Shown one piece after another: positions 1 to 7,861 of a stretch of 63,313 nt of DNA. The position numbers were made by a program, and so were the translations under genes. The stretch is from Paractinoplanes ovalisporus (GTDB taxonomy: Bacteria; Actinomycetota; Actinomycetes; Mycobacteriales; Micromonosporaceae), in the NCBI RefSeq assembly GCF_016834655.1, contig NZ_JAENHP010000037.1:1-63313 (forward strand). The letters are read 5' to 3'. Each line of letters begins with the position of its first letter. Within the stretch, counting starts at the first letter, position 1. The notes beneath the pieces are model-generated. The model worked only from the letters and a program-made list of their open reading frames with translations. It did not search any database and had not been told where the DNA came from.

Positions 1-70
1 CGCTCGACTTGCATGTGTTAAGCACGCCGCCAGCGTTCGTCCTGAGCCAGGATCAAACTCTCCAACAAAA
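1..70 (-). rRNA. rrs: 16S rRNA, 5' end only (partial)
   Basis: Read on the minus strand this is the universal start of bacterial 16S rRNA: GAGTTTGATCCTGGCTCAG, then ACGAACGCTGGCGGCGTG and the AACACATGCAAGTCGAGCG stretch. Only about the first 70 nt are inside the window; the gene continues leftwards. The exact mature 5' end is uncertain by a few bases and is placed near the TTTTGTTGGA that precedes the conserved helix. Confidence 0.97.
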
Positions 71-196
71 ACTGTGGAAAAAATGTCCCGGCAGTTAAAC
101 AACTGCCAAAGGAATCACCCACCGAACCTGAACCCTCCGAAGAAGGAAACAAGCCGGCCGGGGTATTACTTAATTGGCACTGGCTTATCAAGCACC

Positions 197-220
197 CTGT
201 TGAGTTCTCAAAGAACAACC
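197..220 (-). promoter_or_regulatory. rRNA leader boxA-like antitermination element
   Basis: The minus strand reads GGTTGTTCTTTGAGAACTCA followed by ACAG. This matches the conserved boxA-type sequence of actinobacterial pre-16S leaders, which loads Nus factors on rRNA transcripts. It lies about 130 nt upstream of mature 16S, the expected place. Family knowledge gives the function; the motif itself is seen directly. Confidence 0.75.
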
Positions 221-423
221 ACACCCGGTCAACTGCCCCGGGGCAACCGCTCAAACTTACCTGGTCGACCTCGCGGCCGCAAGATCTAAGATCTCAACCG
301 CATCGCCCAAGTTTGCCCCACGACTCGAACCCGCTTTCCGGCGGGTGGATCGTGAGAGTGGCCTCGCGGACCGGCCGACGACCACCTGAGTGATCTGCTT
401 GCCCGGTTCCCGCTGGCCTGACT

Positions 424-597
424 ACCTTACCCGGTCGGTTTCGCTGGCGCAAGTTGCCCTGCCCCGCTCCGCCCGAACTTGTTCGTCAAGCTTAACGCCT
501 GCCCGTCGGATTGCCAGTCAAGCGTCGCTTTCGCGCCGTTCGTCCGGGTTTCCCTCGGGCAGAGAGAAAGTTACGCGACCGGGTGCCGCGGATGCAA
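424..597 (-). promoter_or_regulatory. tandem rrn promoter region
   Basis: Three candidate promoters point towards 16S. The distal one has TTGCAT at 592-597 and TAACTT at 568-573 with an 18-bp spacer. The middle one has TTGACT at 516-521 and a loose GTTAAG at 491-496 (19 bp). The proximal one has TTGCGC at 447-452 and TAAGGT at 424-429 with a 17-bp spacer. Tandem promoters are usual for actinobacterial rrn operons. The middle one is the weakest match. Confidence 0.55.
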
Positions 598-666
598 ATC
601 GACCCCCGTGCCCGTCGCTGCGCCGAGACGGCCCGAAACCGCTCCACGCCGTGAAAGAGTGATCCC

Positions 667-882
667 ATGGGAGCTTCCGGGACGCTGGCAGCTGACGTGC
701 TCGTGGACATGATCATGCCCTTCGGACAGTTCCTCATCGGCACGCTTGTGCTGGTCACGCTCGTGGTGTCGACCCGGAAGCTGCTCGAACGGGGCCCGTC
801 ACGCATGGGCGGCGCGATGCTCCTGAGTGGTGGGGCGGTCATCGGACTGGCCCTCGTCGGCTACCTCGTACAGCTGTTGTGA
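667..882 (+). CDS. small two-segment membrane protein, unknown function
   Basis: A 71-residue protein with two hydrophobic segments (about residues 16-34 and 48-70) separated by a short basic linker (residues 37-46, with RKLLER and R). The ATG at 667 has a modest GAAAGAG upstream. Codon use is typical of the window, with G/C at third positions. It is divergent from the rRNA promoters and has no partner in an operon. I do not recognise a family. It is probably an integral membrane protein with both termini on the same side. Confidence 0.5.
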   Translation: MGASGTLAADVLVDMIMPFGQFLIGTLVLVTLVVSTRKLLERGPSRMGGAMLLSGGAVIGLALVGYLVQLL

Positions 883-944
883 CGCCGACTACACCCCACT
901 GAACCGACCCTGGCGCCCTGCTCCCACCAGCTGGGGAACACGCG

Positions 945-1742
945 CTAAAGACGACGGTTGGCCAGGCTGGGCAGCTCGGTGCGGATCCGCTCGAGGCGCT
1001 CGAGGTCGAGGTCGGCGGTCACGATTCCCACGGTGTCGGGCGCCTGGGCGATCACGGTCCCCCACGGATCCACGATCATGCTGCGGCCGAAACACGTACG
1101 GCCGGGGTCGTGGTCTCCGATCTGGCCGGCGGCCACCACGTAGCACTGGTTCTCGATCGCCCGCGCCCGGAGCAGCACCTCCCAGTGGTCGCGACCGGTG
1201 TGCATCATGAACGCGGCCGGCACCACCAGGACGCGGGCCTCCCCCTCGACGGCGAGCCGCCGGTACAGCTCGGGGAAGCGCAGGTCGTAACAGATCGAGA
1301 GCCCCGTACGGACTCCGGCGATCTCCGCGACCACGGTCTCGTCACCGGGCGCCACCGATCGGGACTCCTGATAGGAGACCCGTCCCGCGATCTCCACGTC
1401 GTACAGATGGATCTTGCGGTAGCGCGACACCAGCTCGCCGTGCGGGTCGAAGACCAGCGACGTGTTGTAGGTGCGGCGCTCGTCGGGGCCGCTCTCGTGG
1501 AAGGAGCCGGCGTGCACCCAGATGCCGAGCTCGCGGGCGGCGTTCGCGAAGAGCTGCGCGAACTCCCCGTCGGCGCTCTCCGGCTTGGGCGCTGTGTCTC
1601 CGGGGCCGAGATAGTCGACGTATTCGGGGAGCACCGCGAGTTCGGCACCGGCGGCGGCCGCCTGTTCCAGCAGGCCGCGAGCCACCCGCAGGTTGTCGTC
1701 CCGGTCGGCCCGCGAGTTCACCTGACACACCGCTACGCGCAT
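945..1742 (-). CDS. carbon-nitrogen hydrolase (nitrilase superfamily)
   Basis: A 265-residue cytosolic amidohydrolase of the nitrilase superfamily, Nit1/Nit2-like branch. The catalytic triad is visible: E40 in LPEYVDYLG, K110 in YRKIHLYD and C151 in SICYDLRFPELYR. Length is normal for the family. The branch often removes the side-product amides of glutathione-like or alpha-keto acids, but the substrate cannot be read from sequence. The start follows a -10 element (TAGGCT, 1749-1754) by 6 nt, so the mRNA is probably leaderless. It is transcribed alone. Confidence 0.9.
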   Translation of the reverse strand: MRVAVCQVNSRADRDDNLRVARGLLEQAAAAGAELAVLPEYVDYLGPGDTAPKPESADGEFAQLFANAARELGIWVHAGSFHESGPDERRTYNTSLVFDPHGELVSRYRKIHLYDVEIAGRVSYQESRSVAPGDETVVAEIAGVRTGLSICYDLRFPELYRRLAVEGEARVLVVPAAFMMHTGRDHWEVLLRARAIENQCYVVAAGQIGDHDPGRTCFGRSMIVDPWGTVIAQAPDTVGIVTADLDLERLERIRTELPSLANRRL

Positions 1743-1848
1743 GTCCGAAGCCTACGGCCTTCAGCGCCCGGCGGCTCTGCCCAGAAGGCCCCGCAGAAAG
1801 CGGCGCTGCCCCGGGGCGAGCAAGACCTCGGTCATGATCGGGCCTCGG

Positions 1849-2208
1849 TCATGACAGCCGGGCCTGCATGGCTTCGGCGAGGGCCTGGAGACCCTTCATC
1901 GGACGGATCATCACGGTGAACTCGGTGATCTCGCCGGTCGGGGTCTCCACGAGAAAGTCGCAGCCCTCCAGGTGCTTGTCGCCGATCCGGGCCTTGAACA
2001 TCAGCGCGTGGGACGAGCCGTCGGCGATCTCGCGGGTGTACTCGAAGTCTTCGAAGACCTGGATCACGGCACGCAGCAGGGGGGCCACCGCGAAACGGCC
2101 GCGGTAGGGGGTGAAGACGGCCGGGCTCTTGAACACGACGTCCTCGTGGAGCAGGGCGATGGCGGCTTCGATGTCGCGGGACTCGACGGCGGCACGGAAC
2201 GGGTGCAC
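1849..2208 (-). CDS. NTF2-like / SnoaL-like domain protein
   Basis: A 119-residue single-domain protein with the alpha+beta cone pattern of the NTF2-like superfamily: N-terminal helix with DIEAAIALLHEDVVFKSP, then PYRGR and alternating strands ending in EFTVMIRPMKGLQAL. Such folds serve as small enzymes or ligand-binding proteins; no catalytic set is identifiable. The start is a GTG at 2208. It is divergent from the PadR regulator gene (69-bp gap), so it is a plausible target of that regulator. Confidence 0.75.
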   Translation of the reverse strand: MHPFRAAVESRDIEAAIALLHEDVVFKSPAVFTPYRGRFAVAPLLRAVIQVFEDFEYTREIADGSSHALMFKARIGDKHLEGCDFLVETPTGEITEFTVMIRPMKGLQALAEAMQARLS

Positions 2209-2252
2209 GGCTACCCCATATTCAACAAATTGATTAGGTGCGGATTACGCTA

Positions 2253-2271
2253 ACCTCCGGATCCGGGAGGT
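2253..2271 (+). promoter_or_regulatory. palindrome covering the padR ribosome binding site
   Basis: ACCTCCGG at 2253-2260 pairs with CCGGGAGGT ending at 2271, around a GGATCC centre. The right arm contains the Shine-Dalgarno sequence of the PadR gene (ATG at 2278). It could act as a DNA operator or as an RNA hairpin that masks the ribosome site. The palindrome is seen; either role is inference. Confidence 0.4.
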
Positions 2272-2277
2272 GTCCAG

Positions 2278-2847
2278 ATGTCACTGCGCCACGCTCTGCT
2301 GGCCGCCCTGTCCCAGGGCGAAGCGTCCGGCTACGAGCTCGCCAAGCGGTTCGACGTGGCCGTGGCCGACTACTGGACGGCCACGCCCCAGCAGCTCTAC
2401 CGCGATCTGGAGCGGCTCGAACAGGACGGTCTGGTCGAGGCCCGGGTGGTCGAACAGACCCGGCGGCCCAACAAGCGGGTGTTCACCATGACCGACGCCG
2501 GCCTGGCCGAGCTGCGGGCGTTCGGGGAGCGGCCGTCCAAGCCGCCGGCCATGCGCGACGAATTCCTCGTCAAAGTTCAAGCATCCGACCGGACCGGCGA
2601 CCCGGCGGCCATCCTCGAGGCGGCCCGAGCCCGGGAGGCACGGTCACGGGAGAAGCTGGCCCGCTACGACCAGTTGCGCGACCGGCTGCTCGAAGGGCGC
2701 AGCGAAGAGGACTACCTGCGCGACAGCGACGAGGTCGGTCCCTACCTGACCCTCATGGCCGGCCGCATGTACGAGCAGCTGAACATCGACTGGACCGCAA
2801 CCGTGATCGCGACCATCACCCACCGACAAGAGCCGGCGGCCGGGTGA
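2278..2847 (+). CDS. PadR family transcriptional regulator
   Basis: A 189-residue regulator. Residues 1-80 form the winged helix typical of PadR: MSLRHALLAAL, GYELAKRFD, YWTATPQQLYRDLERLEQDGLV, and the wing RRPNKRVFTMTDAG. The C-terminal half is the helical dimerisation part found in the longer PadR (subfamily s2/Vir) proteins. The ATG at 2278 has GGGAGGT 6 nt upstream. These proteins usually repress a neighbouring gene and respond to small hydrophobic ligands. The divergent NTF2-like gene is the obvious candidate target. Confidence 0.9.
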   Translation: MSLRHALLAALSQGEASGYELAKRFDVAVADYWTATPQQLYRDLERLEQDGLVEARVVEQTRRPNKRVFTMTDAGLAELRAFGERPSKPPAMRDEFLVKVQASDRTGDPAAILEAARAREARSREKLARYDQLRDRLLEGRSEEDYLRDSDEVGPYLTLMAGRMYEQLNIDWTATVIATITHRQEPAAG

Positions 2848-2930
2848 CCGCCCGCACCCCGACGGCCCGGCCCGCGTCGCGCGGAAACCAGCCACCTGGT
2901 GCGGTTGTCGCGCGCGACGCCGCGTACGGA

Positions 2931-2976
2931 AAAAGAAGCCGCCGCCGGATCCCCCACAGGGACCACGGCGGCGGCT
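2931..2976 (-). terminator. rho-independent terminator of clpX
   Basis: On the minus strand, 10 nt after the clpX stop, an 11-bp GC stem (AGCCGCCGCCG / CGGCGGCGGCT, arms 2937-2947 and 2966-2976) is followed by TCTTTTTCC. It faces the end of the PadR gene, so it may also limit read-through from the other side. Confidence 0.8.
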
Positions 2977-2986
2977 GAAAGGCAAA

Positions 2987-4276
2987 CTACGCCGATTTTT
3001 CTTCGCGCTCGCGACGACGGCGGCCGACGAACTCGCGCGGGACGATCGTCGGGTTCACGTTTTCGAGAACGACCTCGCGGGTGATGACCACGCGGGCGGC
3101 GTCGGGGTTGCTCGGCACCTCGTACATGACCGAGAGCAACACCTCTTCCATGATCGCGCGGAGACCGCGGGCGCCGGTGCCGCGCAGCATGGCCTGGTCG
3201 GCGATGGCCTCGAGCGCGCCGTGGTCGAACTCCAGCTCGACGCCGTCGAGCTCGAACAGGCGCTGGTACTGCTTCACGTACGCGTTGCGCGGCTCGGTCA
3301 GGATCTTGATCAGCGCCTCGCGGTCGAGGTTGCGGACCGTGGTGATGACCGGGAGACGACCGATGAACTCGGGGATCAGGCCGAACTTCAGCATGTCTTC
3401 GGGCATGACCCGGCTGAAGATGTCGTCCGTGTTCCGCTCGGAGATCGACCGCAGGTGGGCGCCGAAACCGACCCCACCGTGACCGACGCGGGACTCGATG
3501 ATGCGGTCGAGCCCGGCGAACGCGCCACCGACGATGAACAGCACGTTGGTGGTGTCGATCTGGATGAATTCCTGGTGGGGGTGCTTGCGGCCGCCCTGCG
3601 GCGGAACGTTCGCCACCGTGCCCTCGAGGATCTTGAGCAGGGCCTGCTGCACGCCCTCGCCCGAGACGTCGCGGGTGATCGACGGGTTCTCGCTCTTGCG
3701 GGCGATCTTGTCGACCTCGTCGATGTAGATGATGCCCTGCTCGGCCCGCTTCACGTCGTAGTCGGCGGCCTGGATCAGCTTGAGCAGGATGTTCTCGACA
3801 TCCTCACCCACATAGCCGGCCTCGGTGAGCGCCGTGGCGTCCGCGATCGCGAACGGCACGTTGAGCATGCGGGCCAACGTCTGCGCCAGGTGGGTCTTGC
3901 CGCAGCCGGTGGGGCCGATGAGCATGATGTTGGACTTGGCCACCTCGACGTCGCTGCCCGCACCGGGGGCGCCGCTCGACTCGGCCTGGATCCGCTTGTA
4001 GTGGTTGTAGACCGCGACCGAGAGTGCCTTCTTGGCCTGCTCCTGGCCCACCACGTATTGGTCCAGGAACTGGCAGATCTCCATCGGCTTGGGAAGCTCT
4101 TCCCACTTCACCTCGCCGGTCTCGGCCAGCTCCTCTTCAATGATCTCGTTGCAGAGGTCGATGCACTCGTCGCAGATGTAGACCCCGGGGCCCGCGATGA
4201 GCTTCTTGACCTGCTTCTGCGACTTCCCACAGAAGGAGCACTTCAGTAGGTCGCCGCCGTCGCCGATCCGTGCCAC
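2987..4276 (-). CDS. clpX: ATP-dependent Clp protease ATP-binding subunit ClpX
   Basis: A 429-residue AAA+ unfoldase that delivers substrates to ClpP. Residues 10-40 hold the zinc-binding domain with C13, C16, C35 and C38. The Walker A motif is GPTGCGKT (121-128), pore loop GYVGEDVE (154-161) and Walker B IIYIDE (182-187). A VGFGA sequence around residue 270 sits in the ClpP-docking loop region. Length is typical. It is downstream of clpP2, separated by 216 bp that contain a terminator-like hairpin, so it probably also has its own promoter. Confidence 0.98.
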   Translation of the reverse strand: MARIGDGGDLLKCSFCGKSQKQVKKLIAGPGVYICDECIDLCNEIIEEELAETGEVKWEELPKPMEICQFLDQYVVGQEQAKKALSVAVYNHYKRIQAESSGAPGAGSDVEVAKSNIMLIGPTGCGKTHLAQTLARMLNVPFAIADATALTEAGYVGEDVENILLKLIQAADYDVKRAEQGIIYIDEVDKIARKSENPSITRDVSGEGVQQALLKILEGTVANVPPQGGRKHPHQEFIQIDTTNVLFIVGGAFAGLDRIIESRVGHGGVGFGAHLRSISERNTDDIFSRVMPEDMLKFGLIPEFIGRLPVITTVRNLDREALIKILTEPRNAYVKQYQRLFELDGVELEFDHGALEAIADQAMLRGTGARGLRAIMEEVLLSVMYEVPSNPDAARVVITREVVLENVNPTIVPREFVGRRRREREEKSA

Positions 4277-4440
4277 CTACGTTCTCCTTGAGCTCATCGG
4301 CCGACTCAACACCGGCCCCTGCCCTGATCCGAGGACGGTTTGCCTCGTTGCCATCTCATCGTCTGCGGAACCGCGTAACTGAGGCTGCTTCCTCGACGTT
4401 ACCCGCAAAGGTGCCGTTCTCCGACCCCCCAAAACGGGCG

Positions 4441-4485
4441 TGTCAGGGGTCGGCCAGTTTAACTCGGCCCGGCCGGCCCCTGACA
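4441..4485 (-). terminator. hairpin between clpP2 and clpX
   Basis: TGTCAGGGG at 4441-4449 pairs with CCCCTGACA at 4477-4485, with further GGCC pairing inside. On the minus strand it begins about 8 nt after the clpP2 stop and is followed by CGCCCGTTTTGG. It looks like a terminator or attenuator that uncouples clpX from clpP1P2. The T-run is short, so termination may be partial. Confidence 0.6.
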
Positions 4486-4492
4486 CCATGCC

Positions 4493-5149
4493 TCAGCCGA
4501 CCGACTGAAGGCTCTTCTTGCGGCTCGCGAGCACGACATCGACCAGACCGTACTCCTTGGCCTCATCGGCCGTCATGATCTTGTCGCGGTCGACGTCCTT
4601 GCGGACCTGCTCCGGCGTGCGACCCGAGTGACGCGAGATCATCTCTTCCATCTGCGTGCGCATACGCAGGATCTCGCGGGCCTGGATCTCGATGTCGGAG
4701 CCCTGGCCGTAACCACCCTCGGTGGCCGGCTGGTGGATCAGCACCCGGGAGTGCGGCAGCGCCATGCGCTTGCCCGCCGTGCCGCCGGCCAGCAGGACGG
4801 CGGCCGCGCTGGCCGCCTGCCCGAGGCAGACCGTCGAGATGTCGGGGCGCACGTACTGCATCGTGTCGTAGATCGCCGTCATGGCGGTGAAGGAGCCGCC
4901 GGGCGAGTTGATGTACATCAGGATGTCGCGGTCGGGATCCGAGCTCTCCAGCGTCAGCAGCTGGGCCATCACGTCGTTGGCCGACGCGTCGTCCACCTGC
5001 ACGCCGAGGAAGATGATCCGGTCCTCGAACATCTTGTTGTACGGGTTCGTCTCCTTCATCATCCCGTTCGAGGAACGCTCGACGAAGGAGGGCAGCACGT
5101 AACGGTTGTGCACCGGCGCGAACCCGGAGGGCAAGGTCAGGTCAGTCAT
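4493..5149 (-). CDS. clpP2: ATP-dependent Clp protease proteolytic subunit ClpP2
   Basis: A 218-residue serine protease subunit. Catalytic S114 is in GQAASAAA, H139 in VLIHQP and D189 in DVDRDK. The N-terminal extension and the GQAASAAAVLLAGG sequence are the ClpP2 type of actinobacteria, where ClpP1 and ClpP2 heptamers form a mixed tetradecamer that docks ClpX or ClpC. It lies 11 bp after clpP1 with a GGAGCTGAACC leader, so the two are cotranscribed. The ATG at 5149 is well placed. Confidence 0.97.
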   Translation of the reverse strand: MTDLTLPSGFAPVHNRYVLPSFVERSSNGMMKETNPYNKMFEDRIIFLGVQVDDASANDVMAQLLTLESSDPDRDILMYINSPGGSFTAMTAIYDTMQYVRPDISTVCLGQAASAAAVLLAGGTAGKRMALPHSRVLIHQPATEGGYGQGSDIEIQAREILRMRTQMEEMISRHSGRTPEQVRKDVDRDKIMTADEAKEYGLVDVVLASRKKSLQSVG

Positions 5150-5160
5150 GGTTCAGCTCC

Positions 5161-5790
5161 TCAGTTCAGCGTTCCGGCGCCCTCGGGAACCTGAGTGGCC
5201 CCGGTGATCACCGCGTCGATGAAGCCATAGTCCTTGGCCTCCTCGGCCGTGAACCAGCGGTCACGGTCGGAGTCGGCTTCGATCTGCTCCTGGGTCTGGC
5301 CGGTGTGGAACGCGACCCGCTCCTGGAACATGCGCTTCGTGTAGAGCATCTGCTCGGCCTGGATGGCGATGTCGGCGGCCGTGCCACCCATGCCACCCGA
5401 CGGCTGGTGCATCATGATCCGCGCGTGCGGCAGCGAGAAACGCTTGCCCGGGGCGCCGGCGCAGAGCAGCAGCTGTCCCATCGACGCGGCCATACCCATA
5501 GCTACGGTCTGCACGTCGTTGTCGATGAACTGCATCGTGTCGTAGATCGCCATGCCCGAGTAGACCGAGCCACCGGGCGAGTTGATCCAGAGGTTGATGT
5601 CGCGCTCGGGGTCCTCGGCGGAAAGCAGCAGCAGCTGCGCACAGATGCGGTTGGCCACCGAGTCGGTCACCTCGCTGCCGAGGAAGATGATGCGCTCACG
5701 CAGCAGGCGGTTGAAGACCGAGTCGTCGAGGTTGCCACTGAGGGAATCACCGCGGAGCACGGGGCTCGCGGGGAGATGAAGATCGGTCAT
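5161..5790 (-). CDS. clpP1: ATP-dependent Clp protease proteolytic subunit ClpP1
   Basis: A 209-residue serine protease subunit with S103 in GMAASMG, H128 in IMMHQP and D177 in SDRDRWF. The short N-terminus and classical GMAASMG loop match the ClpP1 partner of actinobacteria. It is the first gene of the clpP1-clpP2 pair. A ClgR-type operator lies about 115 bp upstream (5902-5919), which fits the known control of clpP1P2 by ClgR under protein-quality stress. Confidence 0.97.
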   Translation of the reverse strand: MTDLHLPASPVLRGDSLSGNLDDSVFNRLLRERIIFLGSEVTDSVANRICAQLLLLSAEDPERDINLWINSPGGSVYSGMAIYDTMQFIDNDVQTVAMGMAASMGQLLLCAGAPGKRFSLPHARIMMHQPSGGMGGTAADIAIQAEQMLYTKRMFQERVAFHTGQTQEQIEADSDRDRWFTAEEAKDYGFIDAVITGATQVPEGAGTLN

Positions 5791-5901
5791 GGCAGCCCTT
5801 CACAGCTAACTGTGTCGGCCTCAGGTTTCGGGGCCGGCAGGTCGTCCGTCGTACGACCAACCTAACCGGTCGAATGCGCATCAGCTTCCCGCTCGGGCAG
5901 G

Positions 5902-5919
5902 TGTTCGCTGACAGCGCAC
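5902..5919. promoter_or_regulatory. ClgR-type operator upstream of clpP1
   Basis: GTTCGC at 5903-5908, TGACA, GCGCAC at 5914-5919. This fits the actinobacterial ClgR box (GTTCGC, five bases, GCG; in corynebacteria CGCYNANRGCG with A/T flanks) with a single mismatch in the flank. It is in the clpP1 upstream region, the classical ClgR target. The match is seen; binding is inferred. Confidence 0.65.
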
Positions 5920-5935
5920 GCGGGCCGGGATACAA

Positions 5936-6046
5936 GACCACGATCGCCCCGCCGACGAGGAGACAGTCGATTTTTCGTCGCCGCGGGGTTTGCGGTGCCG
6001 GAAAATCGGCTGGCTCCTCGTCGGCCCCGAAGGGGCGATCGTGGTC
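5936..6046. repeat. long intergenic palindrome, copy A of a shared-core element
   Basis: About 111 bp between tig and clpP1 fold almost end to end. The outer arms GACCACGATCGCCCC (5936-5950) and GGGGCGATCGTGGTC (6032-6046) pair, then GCCGACGAGGAG pairs with CTCCTCGTCGGC, then CAG.CGATTTT pairs with AAAATCG.CTG. The right arm carries an extra small CCCCGAAGGGG hairpin. On the minus strand the centre contains GCAAACCCCGCGG, also present in the palindrome at 32447-32555. There is no T-run after it. It starts 8 nt after the tig stop. Confidence 0.85.
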
Positions 6047-6054
6047 CAGCTAAC

Positions 6055-7404
6055 TCAGTGGTTGTGACCCGCGTGCTCGTCCTCGCTCGCGGCCCGGAGG
6101 TCGTCGAGGGTCAGGACGGTGCCTTCGCTGTCCTTCATCTCGACCTGCTCCATGACCGACGCGAGGGCCTTGCCGCGGCGTACGTCGCCGAACACGGCGG
6201 CCGCCGCACCTGACTGCACCAGCTGGTCGTAGTACTGCTGAGGCTGCATCTGGGCCCGCTGCGCGCGGTGCACGATCTCGTGGCCGAACTCGTCGTCGGA
6301 GACCTGGACGTCTTCGGCGTCGGCGATCGTGTCGAGCAGCAGCTGGATGCGGACGCCCTCCTCGGCGGCCTCGGTCAGCTCCTGGTCGATCTGCTCCTCG
6401 GTCTTGTCCTCCGAGGTGAGGTAGTCCTGCAGGGTCGCGCCGATCCGCTCCAGCTGGTCGGTCATGGCCTGCTTGCGGCCCTCGACCTCGTCCTTCACGA
6501 CACCCTCGGGGGCGGGGATGCTCGCGGCCTCGACCAGCTGCTTGAGCGCCTCGTCGCGGGCGGCGTAGATCTGCTCGACCTTCTTGACCTTGGTCAGGCG
6601 CTCACGCAGGTCGTTGCGCAGCTCGTCGAGCGTGTCGAACTCGCTCGCCATCTGGGCGAAGTCGTCGTCGACCTCGGGGAGCTGCTTGTCCTTGACGCTG
6701 CGGACCTTGACCTCGACATCGGCGTCACGACCGGCGAAGTCGCCGCCCACCAGCTGGGTGGTGAACTGCGCGTCGGCGTCGGCGACCAGGCCCACCAGCA
6801 CCTCGTCGAGACCCGGGAGCAACTGCTTGCTGCCGACCTCGTGCGAGATGTTCGTGGCCGAACCGCCCGGCACCTCCTGGCCGTCGACGGTCGCCTTCAG
6901 GTCGAGCTGCACGTAGTCGCCCTCGGCGGCCGGCCGGTCCACGGTCTTCAGCGTGGCGAAACGCTCGCGGAGACCGTTGATCTGCTCGTCGATCTCGTTG
7001 TCGCCGATCTCGACGGCCGGGACCGTGACCGAGATGGTCTTCAGGTCGGGGACGGTGATCTCCGGCCGCACGTCGACCTCGGCCGTGAACTTCAGCGGCT
7101 CGTTGTCGGAGAACTCGGTGATCTCGACCTCGGGGCGGCCCAGCGTCTTGACGTCGTGCTCACGCACGGCGGCCAGGATCTGCTGCGGGATCGCCTCCTG
7201 GACGGCCTCGTTGAGGACCGCGCCACGCCCGACCCGCTGGTCGATGACCGCCGCCGGGATCTTGCCGCGACGGAAGCCCGGCACCTGCACCTGCGCGCCG
7301 ATCTCCCGGTACGCCTTCTGCAGGCTCGGCTTGAGCTCGTCGAACGGCACCTCGATGGCGAGCTTCACCCGGGTCGGGCTCAGAGTCTCGACGGTGCTCT
7401 TCAC
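6055..7404 (-). CDS. tig: trigger factor
   Basis: A 449-residue ribosome-associated chaperone and prolyl isomerase. The N-terminal ribosome-binding domain has the signature GFRRGK at 43-48, the FKBP-like PPIase domain spans about 160-245, and the long helical C-terminal domain follows. The tail is acidic and ends in a His-rich EHAGHNH. The start is the GTG at 7404 with AAGGAG 8 nt upstream. It precedes clpP1, a common arrangement that links folding with proteolysis, but a long palindrome and a ClgR site lie between them. Confidence 0.97.
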   Translation of the reverse strand: MKSTVETLSPTRVKLAIEVPFDELKPSLQKAYREIGAQVQVPGFRRGKIPAAVIDQRVGRGAVLNEAVQEAIPQQILAAVREHDVKTLGRPEVEITEFSDNEPLKFTAEVDVRPEITVPDLKTISVTVPAVEIGDNEIDEQINGLRERFATLKTVDRPAAEGDYVQLDLKATVDGQEVPGGSATNISHEVGSKQLLPGLDEVLVGLVADADAQFTTQLVGGDFAGRDADVEVKVRSVKDKQLPEVDDDFAQMASEFDTLDELRNDLRERLTKVKKVEQIYAARDEALKQLVEAASIPAPEGVVKDEVEGRKQAMTDQLERIGATLQDYLTSEDKTEEQIDQELTEAAEEGVRIQLLLDTIADAEDVQVSDDEFGHEIVHRAQRAQMQPQQYYDQLVQSGAAAAVFGDVRRGKALASVMEQVEMKDSEGTVLTLDDLRAASEDEHAGHNH

Positions 7405-7441
7405 AGGCGTACTCCTTGTTGCTGCGGAATGTTGGTATCAG

Positions 7442-7515
7442 TCGGGGTGGCGGGATTTGAACCCACGGCCCCTCGCTCCCAAAGCGAGTGCGCTACCAAG
7501 CTGCGCCACACCCCG
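7442..7515 (-). tRNA. tRNA-Pro (anticodon TGG)
   Basis: The minus strand gives a 74-nt cloverleaf: acceptor CGGGGTG / CACCCCG, D-arm GGCGCAGCTTGGTAGC, anticodon stem-loop CTCGCTTTGGGAGCGAG with TGG, T-arm GTGGGTTCAAATCCCGC and discriminator A. No CCA is encoded. It lies just upstream of tig on the same strand. Confidence 0.96.
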
Positions 7516-7648
7516 TGGCGACGGCCAGTGTATGCGGTCCGCTTCCGCACGCGTGCGCTGGAGTCACCTGGTGGGGAATCCGGTTCGCGTCGACGGGAGA
7601 TGATTCAGTAAGCTATCCCCGACGACCCCGCTCATGGGCGGGTTTGCC

Positions 7649-7719
7649 GCGGGCGTAGCTCAATGGTAGAGCCTCAGTCTTCCAAACTGATTACGCGAGT
7701 TCGATTCTCGTCGCCCGCT
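7649..7719 (+). tRNA. tRNA-Gly (anticodon TCC)
   Basis: A 71-nt cloverleaf: acceptor GCGGGCG / CGCCCGC, D-arm GTAGCTCAATGGTAGAGC, anticodon loop CTTCCAA giving TCC, T-arm CGAGTTCGATTCTCG and discriminator T. A TAAGCT -10-like element lies near 7608-7613. It is divergent from tRNA-Pro. Confidence 0.96.
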
Positions 7720-7861
7720 CCCTCAGGACCGCTGTGCCCGCGGAACGCTCGGGCCGGGTCGGTCGCCACTCCGACCTGGGGGCCGAGCCCCCAGACCCCC
7801 ACGTTACGGTCGGTCACCCGCCGTCTATGGGTGCGCTGCGTGAAAAACCCCAGGGCGCCCG

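Noticed and set aside
5936..6046. Palindrome as an ordinary tig terminator
   Set aside because: It is far longer than a terminator, has no T-run, and shares its core with a distant palindrome. Some termination effect is still possible.
6268..7611. 447-residue open frame on the plus strand opposite tig
   Set aside because: It is an antisense shadow of tig caused by high GC codon bias; composition is Asp/Leu/Val/Arg biased with no domain, and tig is unmistakable on the other strand. The same applies to the long frames opposite ettA, pepN, cobB and the DNA ligase.
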